Part shown: positions 27,069 through 37,096 of the stretch, in pieces
Position numbering within the stretch: position 1 is the stretch's first letter
How the letters are laid out: each line of letters opens with the position of its first letter
Source of the DNA: CAXXOK01 sp963675655
Lineage (GTDB): Bacteria > Bacillota > Clostridia > Christensenellales > Aristaeellaceae
Direction: 5' to 3'
Length of the DNA stretch: 64,000 bases
NCBI GenBank assembly: GCA_963675655.1
Contig: OY776489.1
Coordinates: 3,286,001 to 3,350,000 of the forward strand
Notes under the pieces: generated by a model
Database searches by the model: none
Seen by the model: only the letters and a program-made list of their open reading frames with translations
What the model was told of the DNA's origin: nothing
Made by a program: the position numbers and the translations under genes

Positions 27069-27735
27069 ATCCGGTGTTCAGAAAAGCGATGGCTGAAGCA
27101 AGGTAGGCATTATCGTCGCTGAAATTGTTCACACCCATCGGTAACATAAGCGTCGCAGCTGAACGCAAGCCAAAACCAACGGGGAAGTGTACAGCGACCA
27201 TTGATGCCCCGAATAAATCTCCTCATACCAAATTTCATCAGCATCCGCGGATACTACCGCATTTCCCTCGGCACTGCCGTAGCGGTCGATGAGTCTGCTA
27301 ACCGTTTCACGCCCTCCCGAGCCGTTTTCACATAGGGTATTACGATCGTTGGTAGGGTGGACTCCGCAACGCCGTTTTAATCAAGCGGATCAACCGCCAG
27401 CTCCTCCGTGCCGCCCTACATGGATTCGGTCGCCGAAAGAGAAACGCCGTACTCGTTGATAACACTTTCGGCATATATTCCCTCACGCTGCGCGGACGCA
27501 TTTGGCGCTGATAGATACGCGCAGCTTTCAGCGGGAATCTCTACTGTGAAGTTGTTCGTATAATCTGTAAAGACGCACGGCTTGTTACGCTTCATTGCGG
27601 GCGTGCTCTCCAACAGTTTCACGGCAAACCCCTCTGCGTCCTCCGTTCGTCCGAAGATACGGCTCCCGTCCGAGCTGCCCTTACGTCCCACAATAATGTG
27701 GCGCAGGCCGAACGCCTTTCAATCGGCAGCGTGCG
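27062..27735 (-). pseudogene. Peptidase C69 (PepD-like dipeptidase) remnant
   Basis: Pieces in all three minus-strand frames spell the N-terminal half of a C69 dipeptidase. SACAT (with the N-terminal nucleophile Cys) runs into IIVGRKGSSDGSRIFGRTED. Next come FTVEIPAESCAYLS and INEYGVSLSATESM, then a stop codon. GGTEELAVDPLD, then TLPTIVIPYVKTAREGVKRL, DEIWYEEIYSGHQWSLY and MGVNNFSDDNAYLAS follow in other frames. At least three frameshifts and two stops disrupt it, and the C-terminal half is missing. C69 enzymes cleave dipeptides. Recognition is by family motifs recalled, not by a search. Confidence 0.65.
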
Positions 27736-27767
27736 ATACCTGTCGGGCTTGCGGTCTCATCCATAAC

Positions 27768-27801
27768 AAATACGCCGAGGCCTGTTGTACAAGCCTCGGC
27801 G
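27768..27801 (-). terminator. Rho-independent terminator of the aspartate operon
   Basis: On the minus strand CGCCGAGGC and GCCTCGGCG form a 9-bp perfect stem, followed by TATTTGTTAT. It lies 16 bases after the stop of the exchanger gene. Confidence 0.8.
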
Positions 27802-27816
27802 TATATTCTTGATTCG

Positions 27817-29550
27817 CTATACCAAGAAAGCTACGATCAGCGGCCCCAGTACCGTAATCAATACGTTGCCCACCGCGTAACCCGGTGTATAGGCAATGGC
27901 GAACACGCTGCTGCCCGCTTCGTCGATGACGCCGTTTAGGGCTGCTGTGCATGTGCCCGCGCCACACAAACCGCCAATAATGTCCACTGCGTCCAGCTTG
28001 AGTACATACTTGCCGATCAACATGGTGATGATATGAGGCAACAATGTGACTGCCACGCCAAGCACCAACACCAGCCAACCCATTTGCGTAAGAGCACTTA
28101 AGAACTTACTGCCTGCTGTTAAGCCAACCACAGCAATAAACATATTTAGCCCGACACTTTTTAAGAACCAACGCGTTGCTGATGGCACATTGCCATGTTT
28201 GGAATGCTTGTTTTGATAGTACCCAAATAATAGCCCTGCTACCAGCGCACCGCCGCCACTGCCCAGCGTGATGGGAATCCCCTTCACCTTTAAGCAAAGC
28301 GCACCTAATAACAAGCCTGCGACGATGCCTATAGATAAGAAACTGACGTCCGTCACGGAGCCGACATCCTTTTTATAACCCAGCTGAGAAGCAATCTTTT
28401 GTACTGTGGCTTTGGAACCGGTCACAGTGAGAACGTCGCCCGCCTTTGCCTGACTAACATCCGCGACTGCCTTATTGCCACGCTTGAACGCTTGCACAAA
28501 AACACCCAACTCGGCCAGCTCGGCGAGGACCTCCTTTTGAAAGCCCTTGGTAAGCACGATATCCTCTCGGACGAGAGCAAGGTTAAGGTACTTACCATCC
28601 GCCGTTTCTTGAACGCCAGCGCTTTCCAGCTTTATCATAGCGTTTGCTGTGCCAATGACCGTAAGGACATCCCCGGCGTTCAGTTTGAGCGTTGTGTCCA
28701 GCGCAACAGCCGTGTTCTTCTGGCACAACGCCTCTACCGTTAACACGTCGTCATACTGTTTTTCCACTTCGCCGATGCTTTGCCCAATCAGTGGCGAGCC
28801 CTCCGCAATGATAAAGGCGCGCGCTTTCACAGCGCTTACGGCTGAGTTGCCCGTACCACTAGCTTCTTTGAATCCCGTTTTGGCAATCTTGTCTTTGGTG
28901 GCTTCTTTGAGGTTGACACCCAGCATAGCGGGAGCAACAGCCTTCATGAACACCAGTAAACCCGCCGTGCCAAACACGTAGGTAAGAGCATAGGCAATCG
29001 GCATCTGCGACTCCGCCATGGCTAATGCGTTGCCCGTAAGCATGGTTTTCATGGTCGCGTCTGCCGTGCCAAGAACCGCCGACTGGGTTAACGCACCAGC
29101 AACGATGCCGCCCGCTTCGCCGGGACCAACATTGAAAATCTTAAACATACCAAAGCAAACACCAAAGGCTGCAATTGCAAATATAGTAGATAGAACAATG
29201 ATTTTAACACCAGAAGATTTCATACTGGCAAAGAACGACGGCCCGACCTCGTAGCCAATCGCAAAGATAAACAAGCTGAAGAAGATCGTCTTCACCAAAC
29301 CATCGATTTGGTATGGCCCGATTGAACTGAGGGCAAGGCTAAGTGCCAGACCGATTATGAGCGTGCCGACTGTCGAACCTAGTGTAAACGATCCGATTTT
29401 CAACTTACCCAACAAGTAACCCAGGCCAAGGCAAAAGAAAATCGATACAGCTACGTTGCTGAGCAAGTATTGCCCTGCATCCGCAAAGCCTATGGTAAAA
29501 AAGTTTTCCACCGACTCCAACACTTCTTGCGAAAGAAGCTCAAAACTCAC
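27817..29550 (-). CDS. aspT: Aspartate:alanine exchanger family transporter
   Basis: A 577-residue antiporter of the aspartate:alanine exchanger (AAEx) family. An N-terminal membrane half (about 30-220, starting VAVSIFFCLGLGYLLGK) is followed by two soluble TrkA-C-like domains (about 230-395; AGDVLTVIGTANAMIKL and AGDVLTVTGSKATVQKI). A second membrane half (about 400-577) has LGSGGGALVAGLLFG and GGLCGAGTCTAALNGV. It would import aspartate and export alanine. The start is GTG with GGAGGG seven bases upstream. It follows the aspartate decarboxylase gene at 38 bases, which fixes the likely substrates. Export of the more positive product plus proton use in decarboxylation builds proton-motive force. 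Confidence 0.92.
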   Translation of the reverse strand: MSFELLSQEVLESVENFFTIGFADAGQYLLSNVAVSIFFCLGLGYLLGKLKIGSFTLGSTVGTLIIGLALSLALSSIGPYQIDGLVKTIFFSLFIFAIGYEVGPSFFASMKSSGVKIIVLSTIFAIAAFGVCFGMFKIFNVGPGEAGGIVAGALTQSAVLGTADATMKTMLTGNALAMAESQMPIAYALTYVFGTAGLLVFMKAVAPAMLGVNLKEATKDKIAKTGFKEASGTGNSAVSAVKARAFIIAEGSPLIGQSIGEVEKQYDDVLTVEALCQKNTAVALDTTLKLNAGDVLTVIGTANAMIKLESAGVQETADGKYLNLALVREDIVLTKGFQKEVLAELAELGVFVQAFKRGNKAVADVSQAKAGDVLTVTGSKATVQKIASQLGYKKDVGSVTDVSFLSIGIVAGLLLGALCLKVKGIPITLGSGGGALVAGLLFGYYQNKHSKHGNVPSATRWFLKSVGLNMFIAVVGLTAGSKFLSALTQMGWLVLVLGVAVTLLPHIITMLIGKYVLKLDAVDIIGGLCGAGTCTAALNGVIDEAGSSVFAIAYTPGYAVGNVLITVLGPLIVAFLV

Positions 29551-29588
29551 AGTGATTCCCTCCTTCTACGTGATCGGCGCTGGCGCAC

Positions 29589-31172
29589 TTATTTCTTGCT
29601 ATACTTTTGATGGTACTCATCCAGCAGATCCAACACGCGCTTGGCGATACGCTTGTAACTCTCATCCGGCAAATTCGCCTGAGAAACACGGAGTGTTCCG
29701 GGCGTTGAAGAGAAGCCGACGCCCTCCATAAGCACCACGCCTTCCTCTTCCGCTAAATGGAGTAGGAAATCAATTTCCTCAAAGTTGGATTTGAGCCAGG
29801 CTGCAAAGTTTGCGTCATATACGCGCTCGGCAACCTTGTACACGTCGATCAGGCAGTAGTACTTGGCGTTGGTACGGTCGTTATCCTCCCGCATCCCAAT
29901 GGTGGAAAGCAGATCGTGATAACGCGCACGAACAATCTTCTTGGAGGTCTCGATATACGGGTCTTCACCCTTGCAAACCAAGTGGGTTAGCGAAAACAAT
30001 GCCATCATCGCCTGCTGAGGGGTGCTCAGGCCGCTGGTGTGATACAGGCCGATTGAACGGCTATCCGCACAGATGCGTTCGATAAACGGCAAGTGGCGCG
30101 GATCCATGGTGATGATGGAGTAGTCATAATCCAGCTCCTTGAGCTTCTGTTCGGGCAGCTTCTGTATCAGCTCGTCGAAAACGTTCTTTTCGTTCATAGC
30201 AATGCACCCGATACGCCAACCGGTGACACCAAACAGTTTGGAGTAAGAATACACCAGCAACGTATTATACGGAGCGATGCTGTATACGGTTTGGAAGCCG
30301 TCAACAAACGTTCCATAAACATCATCCGTGATGATGATCAAATCCTTGCGCTTCTCCACTACTTTAGCGATATGCTGGAGTGTCTCGGGCGTTAACGCGT
30401 GAGAGCCGGGGTTGGAGGGGTTGATCAGAAAGAACGCTTTAATCTCCGGATCTTCAAGCTTGGCAATTTCTTCCGGCGGGATGTGCCAGTTGCTTTCCTC
30501 TGTGGATTGCAGATTGATTTCGGTCAACTGGTAACCCGTCAGACGGGGGATTTGCAGATAAGGCGTGAAGATGGGTATGTTAATCGCAATCTGATCGCCC
30601 TCTTTAAGCAAACCATTATGCTTCAAAGAATCGAAGATATAGCATATTGCAGCTGTACCACCCTCAGTCGGGAAAACCTTGGTCGTGTCCTTCAGCTTTA
30701 CGCCGTTGTAAAGCGTATCCTCCAGATAGGCATTGAGTATTTTTTCGATATTCACAAGGCAACGGCTTGGTACAGGATAATTGTTGCCAATGATCGCATC
30801 GACAAATTCTTTAATAAGCGCGTCTTTGTCAAGGCCGAGGCTCTCGACGCAATAGCGAATCGCCTTTTCCAGAAACACATCCGACTCGTCGTCTTTGCTG
30901 AGGAAAGCATCAAAGCGTTTTCCGATGCCATCCAGCGTCGTATAGCCCGCCAGCGTACCAATATCGGTGGTGCGACGGCTTTCCTCCACGCCAAAATTCA
31001 CAAAACGACAAAATGCCAAACGCGCTTCTGTATTGATCCAGTTGGGGTTGCCGCGTCCGGCGTTAAGGAAGGTGTTGTGTCGTTCGTTGTTCTTGGCGAT
31101 TTTGAGCATGTTACTGCTAATTTCAAACGCGCCTAGCTTCTCAAGCTTCTTTTCATAACCTTTGGTGTACAT
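29589..31172 (-). CDS. asdA: Aspartate 4-decarboxylase / aminotransferase
   Basis: A 527-residue PLP enzyme that converts L-aspartate to L-alanine and CO2, with side activity as aspartate aminotransferase. The fold type I core has FLNAGRGNPNW near residue 40, FFLINPSNPGSHAL (about 248-261) and the PLP Schiff-base lysine Lys312 in VYSYSKLFGVTGWRIG. Length and N-terminal arm match the AsdA/AspD family rather than ordinary aminotransferases. GGGAGGA lies seven bases before the ATG. With the exchanger downstream it makes a complete decarboxylative energy cycle; decarboxylation also consumes a cytoplasmic proton, giving acid tolerance. Confidence 0.95.
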   Translation of the reverse strand: MYTKGYEKKLEKLGAFEISSNMLKIAKNNERHNTFLNAGRGNPNWINTEARLAFCRFVNFGVEESRRTTDIGTLAGYTTLDGIGKRFDAFLSKDDESDVFLEKAIRYCVESLGLDKDALIKEFVDAIIGNNYPVPSRCLVNIEKILNAYLEDTLYNGVKLKDTTKVFPTEGGTAAICYIFDSLKHNGLLKEGDQIAINIPIFTPYLQIPRLTGYQLTEINLQSTEESNWHIPPEEIAKLEDPEIKAFFLINPSNPGSHALTPETLQHIAKVVEKRKDLIIITDDVYGTFVDGFQTVYSIAPYNTLLVYSYSKLFGVTGWRIGCIAMNEKNVFDELIQKLPEQKLKELDYDYSIITMDPRHLPFIERICADSRSIGLYHTSGLSTPQQAMMALFSLTHLVCKGEDPYIETSKKIVRARYHDLLSTIGMREDNDRTNAKYYCLIDVYKVAERVYDANFAAWLKSNFEEIDFLLHLAEEEGVVLMEGVGFSSTPGTLRVSQANLPDESYKRIAKRVLDLLDEYHQKYSKK

Positions 31173-32459
31173 AGTGTTATCCTCCCTTGTATCGATTATT
31201 TATCGTATCGAGTATCATACATAGCATGACGGTTTACGGAGAAAGTTTTCCAATCTCGTAGCGATACCATCCTTGTTTGTATGTGCCAAGAGCGCAAAGT
31301 CATTTAGAGATGGCGTTATCAATATCTCCATACAGTTTTGCTTGTCAGACCTTGCATGGAGCAGCATCAATGCAGCGTTGCATATGCTCACCCTCTTTTG
31401 CTTGAATAAACCGTTAAATTCCAGTTTGTCAAATGCGATTCATCGCATTTCTCAAGCCCGCCGAACCCAGCAATGCGCTTGTTCACCTTCATTTTACATA
31501 GGAAGTTTGCACGTCGCTTTTGAAATTCTGAAGGTCGCCTCCTGCCGCGGCGATGTAAGCAACTCGTATTCGTTTGTAAAGCTCCGGAAAAGTCTGATCT
31601 TTCGTCCACGCAGTGTCGTCCTTTCGTATAACCTCCGTAACATCCGCAGAAAACACATAATCAGAATGAGTAAGATCGTGAACCGCTGCTCTGACATTGG
31701 GGTGAAGTAAGCCCTTTTGTTCAAACCAGATAAGCTTTCCAATATTCGTTCTGGAGTACCCGCCGCCCGCCTTTTATGGAGAAAACGTTGCACTCTACGA
31801 ATCGGATCGATATGCTTATTGGCGCTGTCAGTTCGGCCGGAGCAGAGCGCCTCTTCTATGGCGCTGTTATTGGAATGGCACTTCTCTTTGGATTCCTTCA
31901 TTGGGAACACAAACCAGATTTCATCTCCCTTTCGAAGTTCTCAGAGAGCCAACCTCGCCAACGTTGCCTTTCGCTAGTATAAAATATCCGAAACGCTTCC
32001 ACCTCTCTCACGCTTCAATCTGTTTCATGCTGTGTTCTGCGTTCGGGTTACGCATGTCAGTATACAGCAAAATGTCATGGTTATCAAACAGAACAGGTTA
32101 TCCGCCCGACAATTCACAACAAAGCGGCGCTTACCGTAGTACGTCCGCTGTAGAAACTAACACGCTCTTTAGCCTCTGATGTGCGTCATTCCAGATACTG
32201 TCCGACATTGTATCATCACTTTCATGAAACCAACGAAAAAGGGCAACGTCAATGGGTTCAGTTACTTCGGTGTTGCCAGGCCATACATGTACTGTCAGGG
32301 TTGCAGAAGCTGTGAGCGCGTCGCGGGTGCGTGTGATTTGTCGAGTTTGAGAGGATTGCCAAAAAGATGAAAAGTTCAAAGCCCCTATACCAATGGTTTC
32401 CGGGCTTCGTCAAGCAAAAAAGAACCGTCAGCCTTTGTATTTGAGGCACCCAAAATTGG
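31173..32459. other. 1.3-kb stretch without an intact gene
   Basis: Upstream of the aspartate operon no frame shows a credible complete gene. Frames up to 138 codons exist on the minus strand (31494-31910), with basic, arginine-rich sequence and one hydrophobic run, but no family I recognise and no good start. Given the decayed genes on either side this is probably degraded coding DNA. The promoter of asdA should lie near 31190-31240 but is not clear. Confidence 0.4.
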
Positions 32460-32791
32460 GCCAGGCGCAGAGCGCGAAATGACCATGCGTGCTCTATCCA
32501 CCGCTCTTGGCATCATTTCTCCCTATCGCTATGATGTGTAACAGGGTAACCGCAATCCGCTGAAAAAGGAGCCCCTTGCAAAGCTGGCCGAAGTTTTCTC
32601 CCCGAGCGATGAAAAAGCGGCGTATATGTTCGACTTGTCGGCATTGCCCGCGTGATCGTCCCACTGGACCTGCCGGATTATATCCTCAGCAATCCCTATA
32701 AGCGGGCTGCGCCGCGAAAAGCAAAAAGCAAAAACCCAAAGAGGAGGAATGGATGAAGTTTATACGCCAAATGGATCAAATGAGCGAATAA
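32460..32791 (+). pseudogene. Xre-type HTH regulator remnant
   Basis: The decayed sequence reads MTMRALSTALGI-SPYRYDV, an in-frame stop, then GNRNPLKKEPLAKLAEVFSPSDEKAAYMFDLSA. After a frameshift it continues IARVIVPLDLPDYILSNPYKRA, and after another KEEEWMKFIRQMDQMSE with a stop at 32789. The order matches small Xre regulators that pair with ImmA/IrrE proteases, including the 'VPLDLPDYI' stretch and the acidic end. At least two frameshifts and one stop rule out function. The partner remnant follows directly. Confidence 0.7.
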
Positions 32792-32796
32792 ACAAG

Positions 32797-33050
32797 GTGA
32801 CGAAAATGTACCTGCTCGCTCTAAAACTTTCAGAAACACGCATCCCCATTTTGTCCAAGACACAACTATAACGGATGGCGGAACGCTATAACAAGGAATC
32901 CATTGCTACGCTGAATTCGGATGATGAACGTCTAGATCCGCGCCGGTTTGCTGAAGGAACCTTTCAGCTCAACCTGAATTATTAGTGGCTGTCCAATAAT
33001 GGTTGTTATCTGGGCATGGCCGTTTTTATTGATGACATACGATTCAATAA
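32797..33050 (+). pseudogene. ImmA/IrrE metallopeptidase remnant
   Basis: One frame interrupted by stop codons reads MYLLALKLSETRIPILSKTQL, stop, RMAERYNKESIATLNSDDE, then FAEGTFQLNLNY, stop, WLSNNGCYLGMAVFIDD. This is the N-terminal region of the ImmA/IrrE partner of Xre regulators, where SxNGCYLGMxVF precedes the HExxH zinc motif. The zinc motif and everything after it are gone, the sequence running into the GH13 gene end. Such pairs control mobile elements or stress genes by cleaving the regulator. Confidence 0.65.
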
Positions 33051-33112
33051 AAGGGTGTGCTTTATATTATTTTATGGTAGATTCACCATACGGATCGCAC
33101 GTTCCTGTTGGC

Positions 33113-34777
33113 TCAGAAGCTCCACACCTGCGCCTCATACGGGCGTAAGGATATGCTTCGGGTCAGCATGGCGTTATCGTAATTGCCGATCAGGAGCGTC
33201 CCGCCGTCAATATCGACGTTCTCCGGCAGCGTCACCTTCGCGGTTTCGGCAAAAAAATTAAGCAGCACCAGCAAACGCTTGCCTTCGTAGCGGCGCTCAT
33301 AGACATGAACGCGTGGATGTGCGATGCACAGCGGCTGATAATCGCCGTAAACCATCACTTTGTGTCGCTTGCGCAACCAAATTAGCAGCTTATAGTACGC
33401 CAGCACGCTTTGTGGATCGTTCTGCTCGCTTTCAACGTTAATCTGTACATGGTTAGCGTTCACGGCTATCCATGGCGTGCGCGTGGTAAAGCCCGCGTTT
33501 GCGCTCGCGTCCCATTGCATCGGAGTTCTGGCGTTGTCGCGGCTTTTCCAGCGTATGGCCGCCATTACTTCGTCGGGATTTTGCTGTTGAATCCGCACAG
33601 CCTCATCGAAGTGATTGAGCGTGTCCACGTCACGGTATTGCTCCAGCGATGTGAAATCCGCGTTCGTCATTCCAAGCTCTTCGCCCTGATAGATAAATGG
33701 CGTTCCTTGCAGCGTGTGCAGGAATGTGGCCAGCAACTTTGCGCTCTGCACGCGGTAGCGCTGATCGTCACCAAAGCGGCTCACCATGCGCGGTTGGTCG
33801 TGATTGTTCAGATACAGGCTGTTCCAGCAGCCGTCCGACAGATCACGCTGCCAGCGGCCGAAACATTCCTTTAGTTCGGATAGTTTCCATGGACGCGTGC
33901 GCCATTTATCCTCGTCGACACAGTCCAGATACATGTGCTCAAATGTGAACACCATGTTCAGTTCATGCCGCTCCTCGTGGGTATATAGGCGTGCCGTATG
34001 TGTATCCACCGAGACCATCTCACCCACCGTCATCAGGTTTGCGTCCGCCAGCACACGACGGTTCATCTCTTGCAGATATTCGTGCACACGCGGTCCGTTG
34101 GCGATGTACGGCGTAGGCAATTGATAGCCCTCGCCAGGCATATCGGGTAGGCTTGGAACCTTAGAAATATAGTTAATCACATCCATGCGGAAACCGTCCA
34201 CGCCTTTGCGCTTCCAGAAATCCATGATGCGGTAAACCTCTTCGTGCACTTCGGGATTCTCCCAGTTTAAATCGGGCTGCTTATCGGTATACAGATGTAA
34301 AAAGTATTCATCGCCATACGGCTCTTGATCCCATGCAGAATAGCCGAAGTGTCCCGCCCAATTGTTAGGCTCGCGACCATTCTTCCCTTTACGGAAGAAA
34401 TAGTAATCACGGTAGGAACTTGTGCGCTCCGTTAGCGCAGCCTTGAACCACGGATGCTCGCTGCTGGTATGGTTCACCACCAGATCCATCATCAGCTTTA
34501 AGCCGCGGCGGTGCATCTGCATGATCAGCTCGTCAAAATCCGCCATATCGCCAAATTCCTGCATAATCGCGCAATAATCGCTAATATCATAGCCATTGTC
34601 ATAGTTGGGTGATTGATAAATCGGCGAAAGCCAGATCACATCTACGCCAAGCTGTTTAAGATAGTCCAACCGACGGATCATTCCGCGCAAATCACCCACG
34701 CCATCCCCGTTCGTATCCTGAAAGCTGCGCGGATAAATCTGATAGACCACCGCTTCCTTCCACCATGCTTCTTTCAT
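33113..34777 (-). CDS. GH13 alpha-glucosidase, oligo-1,6-glucosidase type
   Basis: A 554-residue GH13 subfamily 31-like glucosidase, closely similar to the one at 24497. The nucleophile is Asp199 (GFRMDVINY), the acid/base is Glu253 (TVGEMVS), and NNHDQPRMVSRFG holds the third acid. Val200 next to the nucleophile predicts alpha-1,6 preference. The ATG at 34777 has AAGGAGG eight bases upstream; the frame is open earlier but that part is not GH13 sequence. It is transcribed away from a GH65 phosphorylase, two-component system and sugar ABC genes, so it probably handles part of the same imported alpha-glucosides. Confidence 0.93.
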   Translation of the reverse strand: MKEAWWKEAVVYQIYPRSFQDTNGDGVGDLRGMIRRLDYLKQLGVDVIWLSPIYQSPNYDNGYDISDYCAIMQEFGDMADFDELIMQMHRRGLKLMMDLVVNHTSSEHPWFKAALTERTSSYRDYYFFRKGKNGREPNNWAGHFGYSAWDQEPYGDEYFLHLYTDKQPDLNWENPEVHEEVYRIMDFWKRKGVDGFRMDVINYISKVPSLPDMPGEGYQLPTPYIANGPRVHEYLQEMNRRVLADANLMTVGEMVSVDTHTARLYTHEERHELNMVFTFEHMYLDCVDEDKWRTRPWKLSELKECFGRWQRDLSDGCWNSLYLNNHDQPRMVSRFGDDQRYRVQSAKLLATFLHTLQGTPFIYQGEELGMTNADFTSLEQYRDVDTLNHFDEAVRIQQQNPDEVMAAIRWKSRDNARTPMQWDASANAGFTTRTPWIAVNANHVQINVESEQNDPQSVLAYYKLLIWLRKRHKVMVYGDYQPLCIAHPRVHVYERRYEGKRLLVLLNFFAETAKVTLPENVDIDGGTLLIGNYDNAMLTRSISLRPYEAQVWSF

Positions 34778-34903
34778 GCCACACGCCTCCTTGCACACGC
34801 GACAATTATAGCAAAATCCGCGCACACCGCAAGCCATCGCTCGCAGGGAATCATTTTGATATAAAAAGAAAATGACATGCTGCGTGAAATTTTGCCTCGC
34901 GCC

Positions 34904-34934
34904 TTGACTTCCACTATGCTTTTGCTTTTATAAT
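34904..34934 (+). promoter_or_regulatory. Promoter of the GH65-two-component-ABC operon
   Basis: TTGACT at 34904-34909 and TATAAT at 34929-34934 are separated by 19 bases; an overlapping TTTATA at 34927 gives 17. This is the only strong promoter in the divergent region and lies just before the GH65 start. Confidence 0.55.
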
Positions 34935-34966
34935 AAAGTATTATAGGATTGAATGGTGGCGTACCC

Positions 34967-37096
34967 ATGCAGGCGATGACCTACGAACCATGGGCGATTG
35001 CGGTAAACGGTTTTGAAAAGGAAACACAAGGGCAGATCGAATCTATCTTTTGTCAGGGCAACGGTTGTCTGGGCGTGCGCTTCGCGGCGCCGCTTGCGCA
35101 TGTCGGCCGTCAGCGCGATACCTTTGTCGCGGGCATGTACGACGCTTTTGACGGAGAGGTAGCCGAGATCGTTAATTTTCCGGACACACTCGGGCTGCGT
35201 CTTTGGGCCAACGGCGAAGAACTGACCATGGAGCAATGCGTTCAGGCGAGTCGTCGTCTGGAACTGCGCACAGGCGTTGCGCTGGCGCACTACACGTTGC
35301 AAGGCGCTCGCGGACCACGCGTCATTTTAACGCTGGAGAGGATGATTTCCGCTGCAAGGCTGCATCTGCTCGCGCAGCGTATGACGCTGGAGTCAGACGA
35401 GCCCTGTGATCTGCGCTGGCGCAACATAATCGACGGGCAGGTCACCAATGGCGGTACGCAGCATTTTCGGCAAGGGGTGCGCCGATGCCTTGTCAGCAAC
35501 GCATGGCGCATGACCTGTGCAACCGCGCGAGCGAACGTCGGCGCGACGATCGCCGTCACAGTGCAGACCGAGGCCGACCACAGCGAGATCATCATGGAGA
35601 ACCGTCGGGTTGGCTGTCAATTTTCGAAGTCGGCCACAAACTGCGCCGCATTTACGCAGTTCGTATCTATCCGTACAACGCATGACGCGTACGATCACGA
35701 AGCCTCGGCTGCCGACACAGCCGAGGCAGCACGCAGATGCGGTTTTGATGCACTTCTGCAAGAGAGTGCTTCTGCTTGGGCGGACTATTGGGACAAGGCT
35801 GATCTGCGCGTGCAAAGCCGCCAACCTGTCGATCAAACCGCAGTTCGCTTTGCACTTTACCATTTGCGCGTGATGACCCCGATGCATGACGCGCGGATGA
35901 ACATCGGCGCGAAGGGGCTGTCGGGCGAGGCCTATAAAGGACACACCTTCTGGGATACTGAAATGTTTCTGCTTGCTCCATGGTTGTGTATCGATCCCGA
36001 CGTGGCCAAGAAGCTGATGCAGTATCGCGTACTGAGTCTACCAAAGGCGAGGGAAAAAGCCATCGCTAGGGGCTGTCGTGGCGCGTTGTTTCCCTGGGAA
36101 AGCGCATGGCCGACCGACGGCGAAATGACGCCCGCGGAGGGCGATCCCGACGTGGTGACGGGGCTTCCGATTCCGATTCGTACCGGCACGGATGAAATTC
36201 ACGTCAGCGCCGACGTGGCGCTGGGTGTATGGCACTACGCACAATGGACGGGTGACAGCGCCTTTCTGTTGGGGCAGGGCGGAGACATTCTCGCGCAAAC
36301 CGCGCTGTATTGGGCGACGCGCGCAGAATGGAATGCTCAAAATCAGCGCTATGAGATTAATAACGTGATCGGCCCCGACGAATACAGCGAACATTCCAAC
36401 AATAACGCTTACACCAACCTGCTTGCACATTGGAATCTGCAAACAGCGCTGGCGCTTGGGCTGCTGCACGGAAAGGACGCGGAGCAGGCACGGCGGGTGG
36501 CCGACGGGCTGTATCTGCCGAAACCTGACGAGCGCGGCGTAATCCCACAGGCGGATGGCTGGACGGAACTGCCCGAGCTTGATCTTTCCCCTTTCAAGGG
36601 AAAGGTTGCCTCGATCCTTAAACGCTACAACGTCGATCAGCTCGCGAGCTATCAGGTAGCCAAGCAGGCGGATGTGATGGCGTATCTGTCGTTGTTTCCC
36701 AAAGCATATTCGTCCGAGGTGCAAGCAGCCAACTTTGATTACTATGAGCCGCGCTGCCTGCACGATTCCTCGCTGAGCTACTCTACCTACTGCCTGACCG
36801 CCGCACGGCTGGGCCGCGCCGAGGAGGCTTATCGCTTCTTTGAAAAGGCGCGTGGCGTTGATTTGAACGATGGCACGACCTCCGTAGCAGGCATTCATGC
36901 GGCCGCTATGGGCGGTATATGGCAATGCGTTGTGCAGGGCTTTGCGGGGCTTCGCGAGGAAAACGGCCAGCTCATCGTGCGGCCACACCTGCCGGAAGTG
37001 TGGACGCGCATCGCGTTTAGCTGCGCATGGCACGGCGAACGCTACGACGTTGACATTACACGGGAGGGTGCTTCCATACAACGGAGGAAAGCATGA
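34967..37096 (+). CDS. GH65 disaccharide phosphorylase
   Basis: A 709-residue inverting phosphorylase of family 65 that splits alpha-glucosides such as maltose, kojibiose, nigerose or trehalose with phosphate to give beta-glucose 1-phosphate and glucose. The N-terminal beta-sandwich holds FCQGNGCLGVRFAAPL (about 25-40). The (alpha/alpha)6 catalytic domain has KGLSGEAYKGHTFWDTEMF, which resembles the phosphate and sugar loop, and the general acid Glu472 in VIGPDEYSEHSNNNAYTN. Linkage specificity cannot be read from sequence. Start: the ATG at 34967 is preferred over TTG at 34949; ATG at 34976 is possible. It is shorter than typical maltose phosphorylases (about 750). The histidine kinase gene overlaps its stop by four bases. 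Confidence 0.9.
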   Translation: MQAMTYEPWAIAVNGFEKETQGQIESIFCQGNGCLGVRFAAPLAHVGRQRDTFVAGMYDAFDGEVAEIVNFPDTLGLRLWANGEELTMEQCVQASRRLELRTGVALAHYTLQGARGPRVILTLERMISAARLHLLAQRMTLESDEPCDLRWRNIIDGQVTNGGTQHFRQGVRRCLVSNAWRMTCATARANVGATIAVTVQTEADHSEIIMENRRVGCQFSKSATNCAAFTQFVSIRTTHDAYDHEASAADTAEAARRCGFDALLQESASAWADYWDKADLRVQSRQPVDQTAVRFALYHLRVMTPMHDARMNIGAKGLSGEAYKGHTFWDTEMFLLAPWLCIDPDVAKKLMQYRVLSLPKAREKAIARGCRGALFPWESAWPTDGEMTPAEGDPDVVTGLPIPIRTGTDEIHVSADVALGVWHYAQWTGDSAFLLGQGGDILAQTALYWATRAEWNAQNQRYEINNVIGPDEYSEHSNNNAYTNLLAHWNLQTALALGLLHGKDAEQARRVADGLYLPKPDERGVIPQADGWTELPELDLSPFKGKVASILKRYNVDQLASYQVAKQADVMAYLSLFPKAYSSEVQAANFDYYEPRCLHDSSLSYSTYCLTAARLGRAEEAYRFFEKARGVDLNDGTTSVAGIHAAAMGGIWQCVVQGFAGLREENGQLIVRPHLPEVWTRIAFSCAWHGERYDVDITREGASIQRRKA

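Noticed and set aside
31494..31910. 138-codon minus-strand frame before the aspartate operon
   Set aside because: Arg-rich text with no recognisable family and no convincing start; it lies among decayed genes.
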